From Alistipes sp. (GTDB taxonomy: Bacteria > Bacteroidota > Bacteroidia > Bacteroidales > Rikenellaceae), in assembly GCA_017936685.1 (NCBI GenBank), contig JAGBFA010000007.1, forward strand, positions 1-64,000: a stretch of DNA of 64,000 nt, written 5' to 3'. The notes below the pieces were generated by a model. That model was not told the DNA's origin, did not search any database, and worked only from the letters and a program-made list of their open reading frames with translations. Within the stretch, counting starts at the first letter, position 1; each line of letters starts with the position of its first letter. Below are positions 1 through 8,300 of this stretch, piece by piece. Both the position numbers and the translations under genes were made by a program.

Positions 1-440
1 ATGTATATCGACCACGCACGTCGTCCCCAACCATATTCTTCACTCCACTATGTTCCGTTCAGAATGACAACCCCGTCATGTCATGTCGAACAAAGTGAGA
101 CATCTGTGGAAGACAAAACTGCCCTGTCACTCCGAGGAGCCAAAGGCGACGTGGGAGTCTCTTCACACACAGCTGTCACTCCGAGGAGCCAAAGGCGACG
201 TGGGAGTCTCTTCACACACAGCTGTCACTCCGAGGAGCCAAAGGCGACGTGGGAGTCTCTTCACACACAGCTGTCACTCCGAGGGAGGGCATACCCGACC
301 GTGGGAGTCTCACCGTCGAGAGCACCGTTTGTCTGCCCGATACACCCATCGACCAAAAGAGAGATTCTCACGTCGCGGCCATCGGCCGCTCCTCAGAATG
401 ACAGGACAGCGAAAATCGCTTACAAAGAATTATGCGCAGA
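1..440. repeat. Interspersed repeat block R1
   Basis: This stretch holds no credible gene. It is built from the repeat modules that recur through the window: a 'CTGTCACTCCGAGG...GTGGGAGTCTC' arm, and a facing 'GAGATTCTCACGTCGCG...CTCCTCAGAATGACAG' arm at about 359-404. The two arms are near reverse complements, so one unit can fold into a long hairpin. A linker (about 405-440) with 'CAAAGAATTATGCGC' joins it to the palindrome that follows. Open frames here encode only repeat-derived peptides and are not genes. Confidence 0.85.
124..270. repeat. 49-bp tandem repeat, three copies
   Basis: Three near-identical 49-bp units begin at 124, 173 and 222, each starting CTGTCACTCCGAGGAGCC and ending CTCTTCACACACAG. 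A fourth, divergent unit starts at 271. Each unit is one arm of the interspersed repeat plus a short spacer, so this is local tandem amplification of that arm. It is not a CRISPR: there are no unique spacers. Confidence 0.85.
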
Positions 441-563
441 TTTTTCGTCAAAAGGCGTTAGTAGCGGTGCCGACATGAAATTGGCGCGGATAGGCTGTAC
501 TAAACGTACTGCCTATTCGCGCCAATGATTGAGGTGACGCTAATGACGACTTTTCACGAAAAA
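441..563. repeat. Stop-codon-abutting palindromic element, copy A
   Basis: An imperfect palindrome with outer arms TTTTTCGTCAAAAGGCGTTAG at the left and, read in reverse complement from the right, TTTTTCGTGAAAAG. The inner stem ATTGGCGCGGATAGGC (480-495) pairs with GCCTATTCGCGCCAAT (511-526) around a loop containing GTAC...GTAC. The only non-Watson-Crick pair in that stem is a G.T seven pairs from the loop. The right end at 563 touches the stop codon of the GH57 gene with no gap. Copy H at 57052 is nearly identical. Confidence 0.8.
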
Positions 564-1745
564 TCAGCGTGCTTTCGACAACTCTATCTCAAAATCAGCC
601 AACACGTTCATGTAGTTGATAAACGCCTCGTAGGCCGAACCGTAAGGATTGAAATAAGAGTGTACGTCGCCGTCAGAGAACCACTTGGTGGCCATGTAAT
701 AGAAGTGATCCGAGGTCTGCATGAAATGCCATACGAACTCGAAATCCTTGTTCTTCAATGCCTTGACCTTAGGCGCAAGGGCATAGAGCTTCTCGAAGGC
801 TTCGTTCTGCAACTCGTTGCCGAGCCATGCCGTCACGTCGCGCTCCTCGTCGGCCCACGACATGGCATGCGGGCAGTGCAGCACGGCTACGGGCTGTGCC
901 TTCTTAGCCGCCTCGCTCACCGTGGCGAACTCGATCTCGCCCGTGGAGAGCATGGCCGAAGGCAGTGCCTTCATAAAGTCGAATATGCCAGTCGAGGCTT
1001 TCTGATGCTCGCCGAATGTCTCGTAGTCCATGAAGAGGTTGACCACGTCGCCGTTCTCCTTGGCCACCCAGCCGGCGAACTTGTCGGCCGTCAGAGGATA
1101 CTCGCCCCAGCCCTCGTTGGAGAAGCGGAAAGCGATATCGTCGGAGAGCTTGTAGTTGCGCAGCAGCAGGCGCAGCTTGTTGTCCGTGGCGTCGGTATAG
1201 ACGAAGTTGGGCGACTTCCAGCCCAATACATGCTTTGCGCCCTCGGCCAGCATGGTCTTGAATCCCATCTTCGACACGGCCTCGCCGATCGCGTCGGAGT
1301 AGATCAGCTCCGTGTTGCGGAATGCCGTGGGCTTGCAGCCGAACTCCTGCTTGATCATGGCCGCATGCAGTTTCACCTGCTCGGCGAACTCCTTGTCCGA
1401 GCGCAACGATGCCAGCGAATGAGAATAGGTCTCGGCAAGAAACTCCACGCAACCCGTCTCGGCCAGAGCCTTGAACGACTCCAACACCTCCGGAGCGTAG
1501 GCCTTGAACTGCTCGACGGCAGTGCCAGTAACGGAGAACGAGCAGCGGAACTTGCCCTTGTTCTCCTTGATGAGCTTCAACAGCAGCGCGTTCATCGGCA
1601 GATAGCACTGACGTGCCACCTTCTGCATGATGGCGCGGTTGGTAAAGTCGTCGAGGTAGTTATGATCCTTGCCCATGTTGAAGAATCGGTAGACCTTCAA
1701 ACGCCAAGGCTGATGTACCTGAAAATAGAAGCAAACTGTCTTCAT
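564..1745 (-). CDS. Glycoside hydrolase family 57 alpha-amylase-like enzyme
   Basis: A 393-residue protein without signal peptide, so probably cytoplasmic, acting on alpha-glucans such as glycogen. It opens with the GH57 'HQP' motif (residues 11-13, FQVHQPWRL). The motif FRNTELIYSD carries the candidate catalytic nucleophile near Glu146, and NLFMDYETFGEH carries the candidate acid near Asp240. It is the last gene of a minus-strand alpha-glucan block and starts 15 bp after the GT4 gene stops. This GH57, GT4 and debranching-enzyme order is common in Bacteroidales. The stop codon is immediately followed by palindromic element A. Family is confident; hydrolase versus glucanotransferase activity cannot be told from sequence. 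Confidence 0.88.
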   Translation of the reverse strand: MKTVCFYFQVHQPWRLKVYRFFNMGKDHNYLDDFTNRAIMQKVARQCYLPMNALLLKLIKENKGKFRCSFSVTGTAVEQFKAYAPEVLESFKALAETGCVEFLAETYSHSLASLRSDKEFAEQVKLHAAMIKQEFGCKPTAFRNTELIYSDAIGEAVSKMGFKTMLAEGAKHVLGWKSPNFVYTDATDNKLRLLLRNYKLSDDIAFRFSNEGWGEYPLTADKFAGWVAKENGDVVNLFMDYETFGEHQKASTGIFDFMKALPSAMLSTGEIEFATVSEAAKKAQPVAVLHCPHAMSWADEERDVTAWLGNELQNEAFEKLYALAPKVKALKNKDFEFVWHFMQTSDHFYYMATKWFSDGDVHSYFNPYGSAYEAFINYMNVLADFEIELSKAR

Positions 1746-1760
1746 ATATTTTGTGTTTTA

Positions 1761-3083
1761 TTATTTCTTTTCGTTGCACTTTTCGATTGCCTGCTCGTAG
1801 ACCCGTTTGATCTTCGCGGCGGCATTGTTCCATTTGAGTCCCGTAACCTCCTTCAAGCCTCTCGACGAGAACATCTTGGCAAGGGCGGGATAGGTAATCA
1901 GACCGTATATGGCATCGGCCATGGCATCTACGTCCCAGTAGTCGACCTTAACGGCATAGTCCAGCACCTCGGCCACGCCGCTCTGCTTGGAGATGATCAC
2001 AGGCACGTTTGAGCGCATGGCCTCCAACGGCGATATGCCGAACGGCTCGGATACCGAGGGCATGACATAGACGTCCGAGAGCTGGAACATTTTCTGCACG
2101 TCGTCGCCGCGCAGGAAGCCCGTGAAATGGAAGCGGTCGGCGATACCCAGAGCTGCCACACGGCGTATCACGTGGTTCATCATATCGCCCGAACCGGCCA
2201 TGACGAAACGCACGTTAGGCACGCGTTTGAGCACCTTGGCAGCCGCCTCGACGAAGTAGTCGGGACCCTTCTGGAAGGTGATGCGGCCCAGGAATGTGAC
2301 GATCTTGTCGTCGACACCGCGCTCGGGCAGCTCCATCTCCTTCTCGGCGAAACGCACGGCATTGTGCACGGTCACCACCTTCTCCGGCTCGACACCGTAG
2401 CGGTTGATGACGATGTTGCGCGTCAGGTTCGACACGGCGATGACCATGTCGGCGGCGTGCATGCCGGCACGCTCTATGGCGTATGTCTGCGTGTTGATGT
2501 TCTCGCCGCTGCGGTCGAACTCCGTGGCGTGCATGTGCACCACTAACGGCTTGCCCGACACGCGCTTGGCTGCGATACCGGCGAAGTAGGTGAGCCAGTC
2601 GTGCGCATGTATCACGTCGAACTGTCCCTCCAAATCCTTGGCCACCTGTGCCGCGACTATGGCATAGCGCGCCACCTCCTCCATCAGATTGGCACCGTAT
2701 TTTCCCGAGAACGTATAACGCTGCGTCCACACGTCACCGGGCACCTCCCACGAACGGCGACCCGTGCGCAGATACTCCTCGCGGTATGTCTCGTAGTCCT
2801 CGGGCGAGAGATAAGGCACCATATTCGAGTCGATATGGATAAACGACATCTTGCTGATGATATCGTCGGCACCCGCGGCCACATCACCCTTGTAGAGAGC
2901 TTCCACATCGCTTGCATTGACGACCTTCACGAATCGCTGGTCCTCGTCGCCCGAAGCCTTGGGCATGACGAAGATCACCTCGACATCGTTGCGAGCCAAA
3001 CCTCTCGTCATACCGTAGCAGGCCGTACCCAGTCCGCCGGCGATATGGGGAGGGAACTCCCAGCCGAACATTAAGACTCTCAT
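1761..3083 (-). CDS. Glycosyltransferase (GT4/GT5-like), probable glycogen synthesis
   Basis: A 440-residue GT-B fold glycosyltransferase. The N-terminus MRVLMFGWEFPPHIAGGLG has the glycine-rich acceptor-side motif of starch/glycogen synthase-like enzymes, and the C-terminal half has the nucleotide-sugar motif SVSEPFGISPLEAM (about residues 342-355) with the paired glutamates of retaining GT-B enzymes. It has no signal peptide. It lies between the debranching enzyme (61 bp upstream) and the GH57 gene (15 bp downstream), which suggests a role in alpha-glucan elongation. The donor (ADP-glucose or UDP-glucose) cannot be assigned from sequence. A different sugar acceptor is possible. Confidence 0.82.
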   Translation of the reverse strand: MRVLMFGWEFPPHIAGGLGTACYGMTRGLARNDVEVIFVMPKASGDEDQRFVKVVNASDVEALYKGDVAAGADDIISKMSFIHIDSNMVPYLSPEDYETYREEYLRTGRRSWEVPGDVWTQRYTFSGKYGANLMEEVARYAIVAAQVAKDLEGQFDVIHAHDWLTYFAGIAAKRVSGKPLVVHMHATEFDRSGENINTQTYAIERAGMHAADMVIAVSNLTRNIVINRYGVEPEKVVTVHNAVRFAEKEMELPERGVDDKIVTFLGRITFQKGPDYFVEAAAKVLKRVPNVRFVMAGSGDMMNHVIRRVAALGIADRFHFTGFLRGDDVQKMFQLSDVYVMPSVSEPFGISPLEAMRSNVPVIISKQSGVAEVLDYAVKVDYWDVDAMADAIYGLITYPALAKMFSSRGLKEVTGLKWNNAAAKIKRVYEQAIEKCNEKK

Positions 3084-3144
3084 AATCAGTAAAAAGTTAG
3101 TTTATTATTTATAGTTTTGTGTTTCGATTCTATCTCGCCGCAGA

Positions 3145-5199
3145 CTACTTACCGCTCTTGGCCGATCTTTTGGCAGCAGGTTTGGCCGTCTTGGTCTTGG
3201 GAGCAGCCGCAGAGGCAGACTCCTTTGCTGCCGTCTTGGCCGACCGTTTGGCCGCAGTCTTTACCGGTGCCGAGTATTTTTCAATCAACCGATTGATATA
3301 GAGCAGACCGCCCACGCTGGTGGCGTGCGACAGAGAGCCGCGGGCTGCAAAGGGAGGATCGGCCTCGAAACGCTCGCTGATCGAACCTATGCAGTGCGTC
3401 TGCAACTCGCCGTCGAAGGCACTCAATATCTCGCGGGCATCGCCTGAGAACTTCTCTCCTCCCAAAGCGAAGCAGCTCTTGACATAGAGCATCAGCGGCC
3501 ATATCCACACCGAGCCGTTGCGCGAGGCGAGATCCTGCGAACGCTGGTCCTCGGCGTATGTCGACTCGAACAGGGGGTTGAGCGGCGAGAGCGAACGCAG
3601 GCCGCGCGGCGTGAGCAGATGCTGGCGCATGACAAGAATCATGTCGACCTTCTGCGAGTCGTTGAGCATCGAGTAGTCCAGACCGCAGGCCACCACCATG
3701 TTGCAGCGAATGAACTTGTTGGTCTCGTATTGATTGACGTAGTCGGCCGCATAGCCCTCCTCTTCGAGCCAGAACTTCTCGACGAAGCTGCGGCGGGTCA
3801 GTTCGGGTATCTCTTTCCAGCGATCGACGAAAGCCTTGTCCTTCTGTTTGCGTGCCAGTTCGAGAGTGTACATCACGGCATTGTACCACAACGCCTCCAC
3901 CTCGACGGCGTAGCCTGCGCGCTGCGTCACGGGACGGCCGTCGACCATAGTACCCATCCACGTCAGCGGACGGTTGTCGGCCGCAGCCCACACCAGACCG
4001 TTGTCGTGCATGACGATCTCGCCGGCGATACCGCGGCGGTAGGCCTCCAATACGGCCTTCATGGCCTCGCCGTAGCGCGACCACAGCTCCTTGGCTCCGA
4101 TATGTTTTTCCAGATGCTGCAACGTCCAGAAGAACCACAGCGGCGCATCGGCCGAGACGCGCGCCGAAGCCGAACCGGCGAAGTCGCCGTCGCGCATCGA
4201 GCGCACCATCGTGTCGAGCACGTCGATGCAATCCTCCTTATAACCCTGCGTCAGCGTAATGCCGGGCAGCGAGATGAACGTGTCGCGGCCTATCGACCCG
4301 AACCACGGGTAACCGGCGATGACCTCCGTGCGCTGCTCGGGGCGGCGTATGACGAACTGTCGCGCCGAGTGTTCCAGGCAGCTCAGAAAATCGATCTTGT
4401 GAGTACGACGCGAGATCGACTGCTCGAACACGGCATCGATAGTCTCGGGCGAGGCCATCATATCGGTCGAAGCCGAGAAGATGACGCTTTCGCCCTTTTT
4501 GATCTTCAACTCGAAATAGCCCGTGGTGAGCAGATCCTCATAGCCGTCGTAGCCGCGCTTCAACTCCTCCTGATACTCGAAGTTGTAGTACCAGTCGGGA
4601 GCGGCCACGAACTCGGCATCGGCGCGGTTGGTCTGCAAATAGAGCCACGGGAATCCCTCGTAGAGGCGGCACTTCACACCACACGGCACATCGTATGAAC
4701 GGCCGTCGGCCTGCATATTGGCCTTCGAGAGCGAATGTTTGTCACGGAAAGCCATCAGCGGACGCAGACGCAGCGTGGTATCCGAGTGGGCATCGACAAG
4801 CGTATAGCGTATCATGAGCTGCGTGCGCTTATGTATCCACAACAGCTCCTTGCGAAGTATCACTCCGCCCACGCGATAGGTGATCGTAGGCGTGGGGGTA
4901 TAGGCGAAATCGGTGATGTATTTGTGTCCTCGCGGCTCGTAGACACCTCTGTAACGGTGCAGAGCCAGATTGAACGACTGGTCGTGCTGAACGATGGTCT
5001 CGTCCAGCGACGAGAGCAGCACGAACGTGCGGTCGCTGTCATCGATCGGCGCAACCATCAGACCGTGATACTTGCGCGTATTGCAGCAGACGATAGTGGT
5101 GCTCATATAGCCGCCGCGGCGATCCGTAGCCAGCATCTCGCGCGAGAGCGAATACTCCAAGTTGCCCAATTCCCGCTTATCGAATGTGAGTCCTGACAT
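3145..5199 (-). CDS. Glycogen debranching enzyme with Lys/Ala-rich tail
   Basis: A 684-residue amylo-alpha-1,6-glucosidase-type debranching enzyme. An N-terminal beta-rich GDE_N-like domain (about 1-230) is followed by an (alpha/alpha)6 GDE_C-like domain (about 280-640), with segments such as GYPWFGSIGRDTFISLPG and the late SLSHATSVGGLLYINRLI. It removes the branch stubs that phosphorylase and amylase leave on glycogen. Residues about 644-684 form an unusual Lys/Ala/Ser/Pro tail (KTAAKRSAKTAAK-type repeats, ten lysines, one acidic residue) that resembles the tail of histone H1-like proteins and lies outside the enzyme fold. The GT4 gene follows after 61 bp. Confidence 0.9.
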   Translation of the reverse strand: MSGLTFDKRELGNLEYSLSREMLATDRRGGYMSTTIVCCNTRKYHGLMVAPIDDSDRTFVLLSSLDETIVQHDQSFNLALHRYRGVYEPRGHKYITDFAYTPTPTITYRVGGVILRKELLWIHKRTQLMIRYTLVDAHSDTTLRLRPLMAFRDKHSLSKANMQADGRSYDVPCGVKCRLYEGFPWLYLQTNRADAEFVAAPDWYYNFEYQEELKRGYDGYEDLLTTGYFELKIKKGESVIFSASTDMMASPETIDAVFEQSISRRTHKIDFLSCLEHSARQFVIRRPEQRTEVIAGYPWFGSIGRDTFISLPGITLTQGYKEDCIDVLDTMVRSMRDGDFAGSASARVSADAPLWFFWTLQHLEKHIGAKELWSRYGEAMKAVLEAYRRGIAGEIVMHDNGLVWAAADNRPLTWMGTMVDGRPVTQRAGYAVEVEALWYNAVMYTLELARKQKDKAFVDRWKEIPELTRRSFVEKFWLEEEGYAADYVNQYETNKFIRCNMVVACGLDYSMLNDSQKVDMILVMRQHLLTPRGLRSLSPLNPLFESTYAEDQRSQDLASRNGSVWIWPLMLYVKSCFALGGEKFSGDAREILSAFDGELQTHCIGSISERFEADPPFAARGSLSHATSVGGLLYINRLIEKYSAPVKTAAKRSAKTAAKESASAAAPKTKTAKPAAKRSAKSGK

Positions 5200-5296
5200 A
5201 TTATTAAGGTATTTATAGGTAATATTTCGACTGTTCCGTATCTGTCAAGTAAATTTACAAAAAAAACTCCGAACTTCCAAATTATCAATCGATAAA

Positions 5297-5314
5297 GGGA
5301 AGGCCGGCCTTCCC
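5297..5314 (-). terminator. GC-rich palindrome downstream of the glycogen fusion gene
   Basis: A perfect 18-bp palindrome, GGGAAGGCCGGCCTTCCC, lies 32 bp past the stop of the 1415-residue gene and is followed on the minus strand by TTTATCGATT. It could end or attenuate transcription before the debranching gene 98 bp further on. The T-tract is weak and a perfect palindrome leaves no free loop, so a protein-binding site is the alternative. Confidence 0.45.
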
Positions 5315-5346
5315 CTCATCGACTCAAATATATGTCTGTCAGAATG

Positions 5347-8300
5347 TTATGCCCACTTAACAAGTGCAAAGTCCATTCTGTAAGGAAGATGCTCGTTGCG
5401 AGGATATACGCGCAGTGCCACATCGAACGATCCGGTGTGCTGCGGAGAGTAATCCAGAGCCATCACCACCGTGCTGCCGTTGACCGACTGCAACTCCAAC
5501 TGCTGCGTCTCCACGACATTGGCACCCTGACCGGCCTCGATCTGCTTGGCCACGACTAACTCGGCACCGATATCCTCCTTCGAGAGGTTGGCCAGATCGA
5601 GCGTGATCTCGAAGCGGTACTTCGATCCGACGAATATCACCTCGCTCTCGATCTCGGCACGTTTCACGTCGAGGATCTTCACCGAATCCCACGCCGCCGA
5701 CACCTTGCGCTTCCAGGCGGCTATGCGGCGAGCCAGCATATAGTTGTCGGCCAGCATCAGCTCCTTGCGCTCGGCGAGCTTGTTGTAGAACCGCTCCTCG
5801 TAGTCGATCAGCATGCGGTTGGTGGTGAAGTTCGAGGCGATGTCGGCTATGCAACGCTTGACCGACTCGACCCAGTTGTGAGGTATACCGTCCTTGGCGC
5901 GATCGTAGTATAGCGGCACGATCTGCTCCTCGATGGTGTTGTATATCATCTCGGCATCAAGCTCGTCCTGGAAGCCCTGGTTGGCGTATGTACGCTCCAT
6001 GGGCAGGCACCAGCCGGCACCCTTCTTATATCCCTCGACCCACCAGCCGTCGAGCACCGAGAACTGCATCACGCCGTTCATCACGCACTTCTCGCCAGAA
6101 GTACCCGATGCCTCCAACGGACGGGTCGGAGTGTTCAACCACACGTCGACACCCTGCACCATGCGGCGCGCAAGCTCCATGTCGTAGTTCTGCAAGAAGA
6201 GTATCTTGCCCACGAACTGAGGCATGGCCGACACCTCGACGATGCGCTTGATCAGATCCTGTCCGGGCTTGTCGTTGGGGTGCGCCTTGCCCGCGAAGAT
6301 GAACTGCACGGGACGCTCCTTGTTGTTGACTATGGCCGACAGGCGGTCGAGATTGGTAAAGAGCAGATAGGCACGCTTGTAGGTGGCGAAGCGGCGCGCG
6401 AAGCCGATGGTAAGCACATCGGGCTTGATGCCCTCGACGACCTGCACCATCTGTCGCGGCGACTCCAAACGCACCTGCGTGGGATCGCTGAAACGCTTGC
6501 GAATGTGATCGATCAGTCGTGTCTTCAACGCCATGCGCTCGCGCCACAGCGTCTCGTCCTCGATCTCGTGCACCTTCTGCCATGCCGGTATGTTATAGGT
6601 GTGACCCTCGAAGCCCTCGGGGAAGTACTTCGCATAGAGACGGCGCAAATTCGATGCCGTCCACGTCGGGAAGTGCACGCCGTTGGTGACATATCCTATG
6701 TGAAGCTCGTTCTTGAAGTATCCGGGCCACATGTTGCCCAATATATCCTTCGACACCTCACCGTGTAGCCACGACACGCCGTTGACCTCCTGCGAGAGGT
6801 TGCATGCCAGCACCGACATCGAGAACTTCTCGCCCGGGTCGTTGGGGTTGGTCTTGCCGAGGTTGATGAACTGATCCCACGTTATGCCCAGCACATCGGG
6901 ATAGTGCGACATGTACTGGCGCAGCATGGCCTCGGGGAATGCGTCGTGACCGGCCGGCACGGGGGTATGGGTGGTGAAGAGCGACGAGCTGCGGATCACC
7001 TCCAACGCCTCCGAGAACGACAGACGCTTCTTGGCGATGAGGTTGCGTATGCGCTCGATGCCGATGAATGCGGCATGGCCCTCGTTGCAGTGATATACCT
7101 GCTGCTTGATTCCCATCTTAACCAACGCGCGGATACCGCCCACGCCCAACAGGATCTCCTGCTTCAAGCGGTTCTCCCAGTCGCCGCCGTAGAGGTAGTA
7201 TGTCACCTGACGGTCCTCCTCCAAATTGGCCTCGTAATCGGCATCGAGCAGGAACAGGTCGGTGCGTCCCACCTGGCACCTCCATACGCGCGCCGAGAGC
7301 GAACGTCCCGGGAATGCTATCTGTATGCTGATCCAGTTGCCGTCCTCGTCGCGCACGGGCGAGATGGGCAGCTTGGTGAAATTCTGAGCCTCGTATGCGG
7401 CCTCCTGCTCACCCTGCGCCGAGAGTCGCTGGGTGAAATATCCGTAACGGTAGAGCAGTCCCACGGCAACCATCGGAACGTTACGGTCCGAGGCCTCTTT
7501 GAGGTAGTCGCCGGCAAGGATACCCAGACCACCCGAATAGATCTTCAACGACGAGTGCAGACCGTACTCCATCGAGAAATAGGCTATCTTGGCCGACTCG
7601 GGCGAAGGCTTTTCAGACATGTACTCGGTGAACTGCTTGTAAACCTCGTCCATCTTCTCCAAGAAACCGGCATCGGCCGAGAGTTGCTTCAAACGCTCCA
7701 CCGAGAGTTTGTCGAGCAGCACTATGGGGTTACGGTCGACCTCCACCCACAGTTTCTCGTCGGCATATTCGAACAGGTCGCGGGCGGCCGGAGTCCAGCA
7801 CCACCACAGGTTGCGCGCCAGCTCCTCCAAAGGTTTCAGACGCTCGGGAATGCTCTTCTCGACCATCAGACGATGCCACGAGGGGCGGTTCGACGTGAGC
7901 TGCTGACGCACGAAGTTGATCTGCTCGTCCTTGGCACCGCCGTCCAATACCACGCGGTTGGTGCGCGATATAGAGTTGTCGATGGCCTCTTCGTAGGCCT
8001 GCTCGTACTCGGCGTAGAGTTTCGACCAGAGTGCCGTATGCGACACCTCCTTGGCCGACGCGCTCAGCGACGCATACTCCTCGGCCGACATATCGAGATA
8101 ACGCTTTATCGTGTCGGTGATCTCCAATGCCACCTCGCGCTCGTTGTAGTCGTCGCGGCGTATTACGTCCACGCCTCCGTGGTGCGACTGTTTCGACACC
8201 CACATGCCGAAGCCCGAGAGGGTCGTGGTGACGGTCGGCACGCCGAATGCCACCGATTCCAGCGGAGTGTAGCCCCACGGCTCGTAGTACGATGCGAAGA

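Noticed and set aside
124-270. CRISPR-like array
   Set aside because: The 49-bp units are contiguous without unique spacers, and there are no cas genes; this is tandem amplification of one repeat arm.
1-528. Open frames in the repeat blocks (also 9856-10575, 35686-36194, 54879-55196, 61614-61838)
   Set aside because: The peptides are translations of the interspersed repeats (for example CHSEEPKATWESL), occur in several frames and start inside repeat arms.
441-563. Integron attC sites
   Set aside because: The position after stop codons and the imperfect palindrome suggested attC, but the GTTRRRY/RYYYAAC core boxes, an integrase gene and cassette organisation are all missing.
441-563. Simple intrinsic terminators as the full explanation of the palindromic elements
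   Set aside because: In the gene-sense direction the T-run comes before the stem, directly after the stop codon, and no T-run follows the stem. Ordinary terminators in this window (17385, 18814, 38422, 40334) look different.
525-2012. Long plus-strand open frame opposite the GH57/GT4 genes (also 6904-9324, 11068-12909, 42535-45201 and similar)
   Set aside because: They are antisense shadows produced by the high-GC codon bias of real minus-strand genes; their translations are rich in His, Arg and Leu and show no family motifs.
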